This document shows, in pieces, positions 55,390-62,446 of a stretch of DNA of 64,000 nt; the first letter of the stretch is position 1, and each line of letters begins with the position of its first letter. The DNA is from Rheinheimera sp. A13L (GTDB lineage: Bacteria; Pseudomonadota; Gammaproteobacteria; Enterobacterales; Alteromonadaceae), in the NCBI RefSeq assembly GCF_000217935.1, contig NZ_AFHI01000006.1:62001-126000 (forward strand), in the 5' to 3' direction. The position numbers and the translations under genes were made by a program. The notes below the pieces were generated by a model. The model ran no database searches, had not been told where the DNA came from, and saw only the letters and a list, made by a program, of their open reading frames with translations.

Positions 55390-58136
55390 AGGTGATCGAA
55401 CGCCGCGCACTGCGGGGGCCGAACATCTATTCGGCGCGACCTGTCTACCTCGCCATTATCGACCTGGAAGCGCTGAACGATGTTGCTTCCACGGCAATCC
55501 CCGGCTTTACAGAATCGCTGCTGGCGGCAGTCCCCACTTTGCATGAACACCGCTGCTCACCAGGTTACGTTGGTGGTTTTGTCGAGCGTCTGCAGGACGG
55601 CACTTATATGGCCCACATTGTCGAGCATCTGGCGATCGAATTGCAATGCCTTGCCGGTTTGTCGGTAGGTTTCGGTAAAGCGCGTATGGTAGCGGGTAAA
55701 CCAGGTCTTTACCGCGTGATCTTTGCTTACAAGGTTGAGTCAGTGGCCGAGGCCGCTTTAAACCTTGCTATCGAACTGGTTAGCGCTCTTACCCAAGGGC
55801 AGCCCGCGGTGCTGGAACCCGGACTGACTCAACTTTGCAAGCTGGCGCAGGCCGAAACTCTGGGCCCCAGCACCAGTGCCATTATTGAAGCGGCCAGACA
55901 GCGCGGTATTCCAACGCTGCGGTTGAGCGAACACTCCAGCCTGTTTCAGCTTGGGTGGGGAGTCAAACAGCAACGTATTCAGGCCACCATGACCAGCAAT
56001 ACAAACCACATCGCCGTCGGCATTGCCAGTGACAAGGACTTGACCAAATGCCTGCTAAGTGATGCTGGCCTTCCTGTGCCTCAAGGTCAGGTGGTATCAA
56101 CCCCCGAACAGGCCCATAGGGCACAGCGCGAGTATGGCTCTGTAGCGGTTAAACCACTGTGTGGCAATCAGGGCAAAGGCGTGACGACCGCTGTGTCGGA
56201 TGCAAAAGCAGTCGGGGCCGCATTCAGCTACGCACAGCAGTTTGGCTCTAAAGTGATAGTCGAGCAGCATATCGAAGGGAATGACTATCGCGTGCTGGTG
56301 ATTGGTGACAAGGTTGTTGCGGCATCCCGCCGTTTGCCACCAGAAGTGATCGGCGACGGCACTTCAACTATTCGCCAGTTGGTAGCAGCAGTGAATGCCG
56401 ACCCACACCGCGGCAAGGGTCACGAGAAGGTGCTCACCAAAATCCGTCTCGATCAAACGGCTGTGACTGAATTAACCCGGCAAGGGCTCGAAGCTAACTC
56501 TGTGCCTTGTGCCGGGCGTGTTGTCAGTGTGCGGGGCAACGCAAACCTGTCGACCGGCGGCAGTGCAGAGGATGTGACCCAAAAAATCCATGCTGATACC
56601 GCCCTTGCCTGCATGCGGGCAGCCCGGAAAATTGGTCTGGACGTGGCAGGCATCGATCTGGTGTGCCGTGACATAGCACAGCCCTTGCAGGCTCAGGGAG
56701 GAGCCATCATTGAAGTGAATGCAGCTCCGGGTATTCGTATGCATGAACATCCGAGTTGCGGCGAACGCAATTATGTAGGCCGGGCTATAGTCGACTCTCT
56801 GTTCGCACCGGGCAACGACGGCCGCGTGCCTATCATCGCGATCACTGGCAGCAACGGCAAGACCACAACAACACTGTCAGTAGCACACGTGCTGCAACAA
56901 CTGGGTTATGTCACAGGTGTTGCAACCACAGAAGGCATCAGCATTGCCGGGCAGAGCATCAGTACCGGCGACTGCTCAGGTTATTGGTCGGCGCGCACAG
57001 TGCTGACGTCGCCGGAGGTGGAATTTGCGGTGCTGGAGACGGCCCGTGGTGGCATCCTGAAGCGCGGCCTTGGTTTCGATCAATGTGATGTTGGCATAGT
57101 GCTGAATATTCACAATGACCACCTTGGTCAGGACGGTATAGAAACACTGCAAGATCTGGCTCGGGTTAAAGCCATTGTGGTGGCGACTGCTCGCAAGGCC
57201 GTGGTACTGAACGCTGACGACGCTCTGTGTGTCGAGATGGCGCGCACGGCGCCAGCAGGCACTGAAGTGATCTTTTTTGGCTTCGATGTCACCCATCCCG
57301 TTTTGGCGGAGCACCTTGCGCAGAACGGACGCGCAGTCTATCTGGATAATGACATCTTGATCTGGGCTGACGGCGATAACCATCTGCCGTTGACCAGCCT
57401 CGATCAACTGCCAAATACGCTCAATGGTCACGCCCGTCACAATATTGCCAATGCTATGGCGTCCTTTGCCGCTTTGCTGGCGCTGGCTGTGCCAGCACAA
57501 CATATTGCATCAGCGCTCTCAAGCTTTAGCCCGGGTGAACGCCAAACCCCACTGCGACTGAATCTGTATCAGGCTGGTAATGTCACGCTGATGATGGACT
57601 ATGCACACAATGCGACTGCTTATGAGGCCATTATCGCTACAGGACGGCAACTCACTCAGGGGCGGCTCATTGGTGTCGTTTCAGTGCCTTGCGACCGGCG
57701 TGAGACCGACCTTATCGCTATTGGTCAGCTCTGCGGCGCTGGTTTTGATGAACTGGTGGTCTATGAAATGGATGACCTGCGCGACACTATGCCTGGAGCA
57801 ACAGCTGAGTTAATAGCTCGCGGCGCACTTGCTGCTCAGCAAACCAAGGCTTATGCGGCCAACGGTCAGCAATGGGTGCACACCCATCTCGATATTCGTG
57901 CAGCGATACGCAGCGCATACAGCAAAGCGGAGCCAGGCGATCTGATCATTATTGGCTGCGCCAGCTATGTCTCAGAGTTGTGGGATGCTTTGGGCAATGT
58001 TGGCTTGACGAGGATAGATGCCTCAACTCTGGCGTATTCGGCGGGTGAAAGCTCAGACTGGAACTTCAGCCCTTACCACCAGTCGGGCAGTATGGATTAT
58101 GCACAACCACAGATAGCAGCGTCTGAAGGAAAATAA
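55386..58136 (+). CDS. cphA: cyanophycin synthetase
   Basis: A 916-residue enzyme making the multi-L-arginyl-poly-L-aspartate polymer. The N-domain spans about 1-160 (RGPNIYSARP, YMAHIVEHLAIELQCLAG); the ATP-grasp domain about 210-475 (VAVKPLCGNQGKGVT, then IIEVNAAPGIRMHEHP with the metal-binding Glu/Asn); the Mur-ligase domain from about 480 (ITGSNGKTTTT at 486-496, DYAHN and CDRRETDL further on). All three expected parts are present, so it should be active. The start ATG 55386 overlaps the cyanophycinase stop (ATGA). No isoaspartyl dipeptidase gene is nearby. Confidence 0.92.
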   Translation: MKVIERRALRGPNIYSARPVYLAIIDLEALNDVASTAIPGFTESLLAAVPTLHEHRCSPGYVGGFVERLQDGTYMAHIVEHLAIELQCLAGLSVGFGKARMVAGKPGLYRVIFAYKVESVAEAALNLAIELVSALTQGQPAVLEPGLTQLCKLAQAETLGPSTSAIIEAARQRGIPTLRLSEHSSLFQLGWGVKQQRIQATMTSNTNHIAVGIASDKDLTKCLLSDAGLPVPQGQVVSTPEQAHRAQREYGSVAVKPLCGNQGKGVTTAVSDAKAVGAAFSYAQQFGSKVIVEQHIEGNDYRVLVIGDKVVAASRRLPPEVIGDGTSTIRQLVAAVNADPHRGKGHEKVLTKIRLDQTAVTELTRQGLEANSVPCAGRVVSVRGNANLSTGGSAEDVTQKIHADTALACMRAARKIGLDVAGIDLVCRDIAQPLQAQGGAIIEVNAAPGIRMHEHPSCGERNYVGRAIVDSLFAPGNDGRVPIIAITGSNGKTTTTLSVAHVLQQLGYVTGVATTEGISIAGQSISTGDCSGYWSARTVLTSPEVEFAVLETARGGILKRGLGFDQCDVGIVLNIHNDHLGQDGIETLQDLARVKAIVVATARKAVVLNADDALCVEMARTAPAGTEVIFFGFDVTHPVLAEHLAQNGRAVYLDNDILIWADGDNHLPLTSLDQLPNTLNGHARHNIANAMASFAALLALAVPAQHIASALSSFSPGERQTPLRLNLYQAGNVTLMMDYAHNATAYEAIIATGRQLTQGRLIGVVSVPCDRRETDLIAIGQLCGAGFDELVVYEMDDLRDTMPGATAELIARGALAAQQTKAYAANGQQWVHTHLDIRAAIRSAYSKAEPGDLIIIGCASYVSELWDALGNVGLTRIDASTLAYSAGESSDWNFSPYHQSGSMDYAQPQIAASEGK

Positions 58137-58137
58137 G

Positions 58138-58218
58138 ATGAACTATGCCGAAGCAGATACTACTTTCACAGCTTCAGATCCGCCCTTGCAGGAAGTGCCG
58201 ACACAGGCCGCATCCTGA
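58138..58218 (+). CDS. possible 26-residue acidic peptide behind cphA
   Basis: A short frame starts two bases after the cphA stop, with AAGGA eight bases before ATG 58138. The peptide starts MNYAEADTTFTASDPP and ends LQEVPTQAAS; it has four acidic residues, several Thr/Ser, and no Lys or Arg. It could be a real peptide, for instance a carrier or precursor in the operon, or chance. Similarity in other genomes was not tested. Confidence 0.4.
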   Translation: MNYAEADTTFTASDPPLQEVPTQAAS

Positions 58219-58388
58219 AGATTAAACTCAAGTGAACAAGAGGACATGCCCCGCGTTTTCAGCAACTCTAGGCAGGCGCTGAAAGCAGGGGCTGCTCCGG
58301 AAACTTCGGCAGTCCTTAGAGTGGGCTTGCGCTGCAGCCAATGAACAGAGTCAGCACCATTGCATCTCCAGATTGACCAGCTACCCCA

Positions 58389-58694
58389 TCAGCGGTTAAT
58401 AAAACCTGCAATAAAGAATTCAACTTTTCCACAGGATTTACAGGCATACATATCTAAGTTTTCTTTATTGACAAAGAATTCGCCCAGCTCGCCTAAAACG
58501 CCCCAACGTGTGCCTTCGTGAAAACCTTTAGTGCCTAAAAAAGTTAAAGCTGACTTGCACCGGACACAATCGGGACTGATATCACGCAAAGATTGAGCAG
58601 GCGCAGTCTGACCTTTTTCACAATTACAGTTCCAACAAACTTCAAATTCATCATCATCAATAGTGGTATTACAATGTTGGCATTGCCAGGACAT
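58389..58694 (-). CDS. zinc-ribbon protein
   Basis: A 101-residue protein with three or four CxxC pairs: CQHC and CWNC in the N-terminal 25 residues, CVRC in the middle and CKSC near the C-terminus (YACKSCGKVEFF). This fits a pair of small zinc ribbons. The middle holds hydrophobic TFLGTKGFHEGTRWGVLGELGEFF. No function known. The RBS is AAGGAAA before ATG 58694. Confidence 0.72.
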   Translation of the reverse strand: MSWQCQHCNTTIDDDEFEVCWNCNCEKGQTAPAQSLRDISPDCVRCKSALTFLGTKGFHEGTRWGVLGELGEFFVNKENLDMYACKSCGKVEFFIAGFINR

Positions 58695-58794
58695 AGGTTT
58701 TTTCCTTAAATTTTGATCGACCTACGACTCCACCTTGTCAGCAGAGCCGTAAAGCCAGGCACTAAAGTTGAGAGTTAGCCAGCCGCACTCTGCG

Positions 58795-59238
58795 TCAGCT
58801 ATTTTTTCTGCTCAACTCAGGCCAGCGTTGGTAAGTGCCTACCGCATAAAAAGTACCCATAATTAAACAGATAGCTGAACTGACCAACCAAAATGTCAGG
58901 CTGTTTTCCGGGAACATTGGCATTAAAGCCACAAAAGAAAAACCTCGGATCAGGAAGATGCCGCTAATAACACACAAGGCCAGTCGTAACAATGGCAATA
59001 CTTTGATGAGCCCTGCACCAGAAAGCCCATAAAGCGACCATAACCCCAGGACAACAACAAGGACTGAAGTGACAGCAGTTGGATACCAATGCCCGGCTTC
59101 AGCCATTCGCGCCATTTGTTCTCCGGCACCAAAAAACCTGTACCAGTCTGCGCCAAAAACAATACAGCCCAAATGAGCTAAGGCTGCAATAGCGCTAAAT
59201 ACTGCGGCAGCGCCAAGAAACTTATTATAAGTACGCAC
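58795..59238 (-). CDS. hypothetical four-helix membrane protein
   Basis: A 147-residue protein with four hydrophobic segments, including FLGAAAVFSAIAALAHLGCI and LLRLALCVISGIFLIRGFSF, and a conserved-looking FFGAGEQMARMAEAGHWYPT loop. No family assigned. GTG 59238 follows AAGGAG. It is on the same strand as its small neighbours but separated by about 100 bases or more. Confidence 0.65.
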   Translation of the reverse strand: MRTYNKFLGAAAVFSAIAALAHLGCIVFGADWYRFFGAGEQMARMAEAGHWYPTAVTSVLVVVLGLWSLYGLSGAGLIKVLPLLRLALCVISGIFLIRGFSFVALMPMFPENSLTFWLVSSAICLIMGTFYAVGTYQRWPELSRKNS

Positions 59239-59376
59239 TTTTTCTCCTTAAATGCATAACACCAAGGGCTGGTGCCACAGCAGCTATACCCATAACATGA
59301 CAGCAATAAAACGAAAAATACAACCATAGATCTCATAGATGTACTCTGAACAATGAATGTAAAACTAAGCAGGCTG

Positions 59377-59733
59377 TCAGCCGACAACTGCACTACACAG
59401 TGTTAATGCACTGATGATAAAAAAAACCAACCAAGACAAATGTTTACCTTTTGTATAGACGCCAGACAAAATCCCACTCAGAGCAAAAACAAGGCTGACG
59501 GTCAATAAAACAGCAGTCGAGTCAGGCTGTACTATAAGCAGTGCGGCAAAACCCAACCAGGCCAGAGTTGTGAGATGCCAGGCAAATCGAAGTGTTCCTT
59601 TGGTAAATTGATCACTGCCAAAAAGATGTGGCAGGTTATCCCGCTTAAACAAGCGGCTCAGAATATAGCGCTCTCCAAGAATGGAATGCACCAATCCACA
59701 CAACACGAGTAATAACGACGCAATTATCAGCAC
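59377..59733 (-). CDS. hypothetical small membrane protein
   Basis: A 118-residue protein with about four short hydrophobic segments and the N-terminal LLVLCGLVHSILGERYILSRLF, a pattern seen in some uncharacterised integral membrane proteins. GTG 59733 is preceded by AAGGAAA. Function unknown. Confidence 0.6.
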   Translation of the reverse strand: MLIIASLLLVLCGLVHSILGERYILSRLFKRDNLPHLFGSDQFTKGTLRFAWHLTTLAWLGFAALLIVQPDSTAVLLTVSLVFALSGILSGVYTKGKHLSWLVFFIISALTLCSAVVG

Positions 59734-59792
59734 TATATTTCCTTAAAGGCTTAAGTCTGAATTGAATGCGACAACAGGCAGGCGCTGCCTGA

Positions 59793-60053
59793 CTAAAGCC
59801 CAGCTTCAACCATAGATTTAATTTTATTAGCTTTCTCAAAATGATTGAGCTTGTGGGTTTTTATCCACCAGGTTGCGGCTTCCATAAGAAGATCAGGGTC
59901 ATCATTTTTGTTGGCAAAAAACGCATAAAACGAGACGCCAACAGCCTCCCCCTTGCTCAGTATTTTACTGGCGCACACCCTGGCAATTTTATCTCTCAGC
60001 TCATGTCTCATTTGTTTGCTCCATTGCCTCTGAACCTTTGGCAGATCTGACAT
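59793..60053 (-). CDS. DUF6500-like small protein
   Basis: An 86-residue soluble protein. The sequence VSFYAFFANKNDDPDLLMEAATWWI, flanked by basic helices (LRDKIARVCASKI, FEKANKIKSMVEAG), resembles what I remember as DUF6500, of unknown function. The ribosome site before ATG 60053 is poor. Confidence 0.6.
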   Translation of the reverse strand: MSDLPKVQRQWSKQMRHELRDKIARVCASKILSKGEAVGVSFYAFFANKNDDPDLLMEAATWWIKTHKLNHFEKANKIKSMVEAGL

Positions 60054-60057
60054 TTGT

Positions 60058-60269
60058 TTAAAATAAAAAGGGTTGTTTAGTCTTCGTCCCCCCTGATTTT
60101 TTCACAATTTCTTTTGTCTTTTTGCCAATAGCCTTGACGGTATCCCTTGAAGCATGTCCTACTTTTTGGTTACATCCCTCCTGGTATGGCCAATTGTTTT
60201 GCCCGTTTCTTTGATACCGACACAGGATGCCAGCAAAGATACAGTCACAAAGCATAGGATAATGTTCAT
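60058..60269 (-). pseudogene. small lipoprotein gene with a frame break (entericidin-like)
   Basis: ATG 60269 opens a lipoprotein signal with lipobox LLASC, then GIKETGKTIGHTRRDVTKK and a stop TAG. In the -1 frame the sequence continues directly as VGHASRDTVKAIGKKTKEI and ends at 60058, which repeats the GHxxRDxxK pattern and looks like the missing half. The break lies in AAAAAG at about 60161-60166. It may be a decayed gene, a sequencing error in the A run, or a programmed -1 frameshift, because AGGAGG lies nine bases before AAAAAG as in dnaX. The role of such small cationic lipoproteins is unknown. Confidence 0.6.
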
Positions 60270-60505
60270 TAGCTTATGCAATTTATAACTTCTGCTCCCA
60301 AATGCGATAAATCTGGTCACTCCCAGAAAACAGCTAAAGGAATCAACAAAAGTCGCCAATCCTTCACTCAGCTGCGCCCTGAAATACTAAGGTCTTAAAC
60401 AAACGCACTTAATTTGCATCTGACAAAAAAGCTACAGTGTAGTGGCAATTATCAATTTTATTCAATCGTACTCTTCTTTGATGATTCAATGCACAGAGTT
60501 CAATT

Positions 60506-61006
60506 TCAGCTATTGATTATATATCCACTTTCAATCTTTCTTTTTCCAATAACATATTTAATATGCCATTCCAATTGTAAGTCAGCTGCATTTTCGGATT
60601 TAAAGATCAAAACCAACGTGCTATTGTCTGCCGCCTCACAACCTACCTCTAAATTGATGCTAAGTGATTTCGCTCCCGCAACACTGTCACGGATGTTTAC
60701 ATTGGTGAGAGATATTTCCTTGAGTTCATTTGTTCGCAAGTATGCCCGATACAAGGTAAGGTAATTATCAAAGCCAATATTAATTCTTTGGGTTTCTTTT
60801 ATATTAGGCAATGGAATAATAGGAGGCAGAGGAATTAGCGGCGACACCATAAATCCATCTGCGATTTCACCACAATAAGAAGAAGGTAAAAAAGAAAATT
60901 CATTCTCATGCAAAGCTGTAAATTGAAGGTACTGCTGCCTGCTCATCACTGAGGCTGCACACCCTTGAATTAATAAGCAAACGGACATTATCAAAAATAT
61001 CTTCAT
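60506..61006 (-). CDS. hypothetical lipoprotein
   Basis: A 166-residue protein with a lipoprotein signal and lipobox LIQGC (cysteine 16). The mature part has a proline-rich stretch PLIPLPPIIPLPN at about 57-69 and an immunoglobulin-like run of strands in the second half. Cysteines at about 45 and 122 may pair. No family recognised. GAGGAA precedes ATG 61006. Confidence 0.65.
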   Translation of the reverse strand: MKIFLIMSVCLLIQGCAASVMSRQQYLQFTALHENEFSFLPSSYCGEIADGFMVSPLIPLPPIIPLPNIKETQRINIGFDNYLTLYRAYLRTNELKEISLTNVNIRDSVAGAKSLSINLEVGCEAADNSTLVLIFKSENAADLQLEWHIKYVIGKRKIESGYIINS

Positions 61007-61053
61007 ACATTCCTCATGACACTTATTATTATTTTAACCACAACGACCAGCAT

Positions 61054-62184
61054 TCATTGGTCAGATAACTTATCTGTCTGATTTTCACTTTGCAAAATGG
61101 GTAAAATATGATTCCGGCTGAGGCGGTGATGTGTTGCATTTGCATACTTAGTGTTATGCGCGTTGAGCAACAACACGACCAATACATCACGGCCCGGTAT
61201 AAATTGAATTAATGCAGTGTAACCAAAATCTGTACTGCCGCCCATTTGAATGACTGATTCACCCTGGATATCAAGTTGGGAAAAGCTACCCAATAACCAT
61301 TTTTCATTGGCTTGAGTAAAAGTCAGATTAGGTGCGGAGTCAGGAAACAGAGTTCCATCTTTTAGCGCTGCAAACCAGGAGGCTAAATCATCCACTGACG
61401 TAACCATACCCCCAGCGCCTATAAGCGCCCAGGTTAGCCCTTTCTGATAAGTTGTTTTTCCCTGATCATCACCGCCATATCCACGAGCCAGCTTACTGAC
61501 CGGAATAATTGAGTCCTGATAAAAGCCAGTGTCAGCCAGTTTTAACGGACTCAGCAGATGCTGCTGAACATACTCCTGAAAGCTTTGGCCTGTTGTTTTC
61601 TCAACTATGGCAGCCAAAAGCGTATAGGCTGCATTTGAATACGCAATCTTTTCGCCCGGCGCAGCAATCAATGGCATGGACAAAATTCTGCGTTCTGCCT
61701 CTGTTTTATCCATCAGTTCAAAGTCTGAATCGTTATGAAAGTTATCCAGACCACCAGAGTGCCCCAATAACTGCTCAATGGTGACAGGTTTTAGAGCATC
61801 GGCAGCTTCCGGATATAAATCTCCGACCCTGGTGGACAGCTGCAATCTTTGATTGGCAACAAGCTGAAGTACTGCAGCGGCAGTAAATGTTTTAGCAATA
61901 GATCCCATATCCGAGACAGTAGTAACACTGTTGCTTACCCTGTGTTGCCTGTCTGCACAGCCGTAAGCGGCCTTAAATACCGCGCTGTTGTTCTGAGCAA
62001 GAAGTACCTGCCCGGCAAAAGTACCAGCCTTGTGCTCACGCTGAAGTTCATCAGCTAAGGCAGTAACCACTTCATTATTTGTCTGAATGACTGGTGCAGT
62101 GTCCGTCGTGCAATCAGGTGTTCCACTGCAGCCAGAAACTGCCAATAACAACAAAAAAACTGTCCATCGATATGTAAGATACAT
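61054..62184 (-). CDS. serine hydrolase, beta-lactamase family lipoprotein
   Basis: A 376-residue penicillin-binding-protein-like hydrolase. Lipobox AVSGC with cysteine 19; the catalytic SxxK is SIAK at 95-98; the second motif YSN lies in KIAYSNAAYT; and a GGSTDFGY region stands where the third motif is expected. The substrate is unknown. It differs in detail from the one at 4846, where YNS replaces YSN. AGGGA precedes ATG 62184. It diverges from the M16 peptidase gene. Confidence 0.87.
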   Translation of the reverse strand: MYLTYRWTVFLLLLAVSGCSGTPDCTTDTAPVIQTNNEVVTALADELQREHKAGTFAGQVLLAQNNSAVFKAAYGCADRQHRVSNSVTTVSDMGSIAKTFTAAAVLQLVANQRLQLSTRVGDLYPEAADALKPVTIEQLLGHSGGLDNFHNDSDFELMDKTEAERRILSMPLIAAPGEKIAYSNAAYTLLAAIVEKTTGQSFQEYVQQHLLSPLKLADTGFYQDSIIPVSKLARGYGGDDQGKTTYQKGLTWALIGAGGMVTSVDDLASWFAALKDGTLFPDSAPNLTFTQANEKWLLGSFSQLDIQGESVIQMGGSTDFGYTALIQFIPGRDVLVVLLLNAHNTKYANATHHRLSRNHILPILQSENQTDKLSDQ

Positions 62185-62446
62185 AAGTTCCCTGATGTTT
62201 AAAGCTGTTGCAACGCCTGACTTTCAGGCGAATAAACTATTGCACAAAACAATGAACAATCACAGCTTAAAAGAAATTAAATAAACTAAATCAATTAGTT
62301 AATATTGGTTATAACTTTGGTTATAACTAATTTTCGCCATAATTCACAACAAATTCGCAGCCTGGTTATCGCTAGTTTTTTGCTCCGTGGTTAGTTTGCA
62401 GCAACACCCATTTGCAAACTAACAACACAGTAGACGGAGTCGAATT
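62185..62446. other. divergent promoter region with tandem palindromes
   Basis: AT-rich region between the serine hydrolase and M16 peptidase genes. It contains two adjacent copies of TTGGTTATAACT at 62305-62316 and 62317-62328, each with the palindrome GTTATAAC. Confidence 0.6.
62305..62328. promoter_or_regulatory. tandem 12-bp repeat with palindrome GTTATAAC
   Basis: Two perfect, adjacent 12-bp copies put two 8-bp palindromes about one helical turn apart on one DNA face. This is a typical layout for cooperative binding by a dimeric regulator. No adjacent regulator gene is present. Confidence 0.5.

Noticed and set aside
58249-58340. 32-codon frame starting ATG 58246 after AGAGG
   Set aside because: The ribosome site is only a couple of bases from ATG and the sequence has no recognisable feature; it was judged chance.
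19556-61053. Chromosomal integron cassette array, given the many small minus-strand genes at 22-27, 39-44 and 58-61 kb
   Set aside because: Intergenic lengths and sequences vary, no repeated attC-like element was seen and no integrase gene is present.
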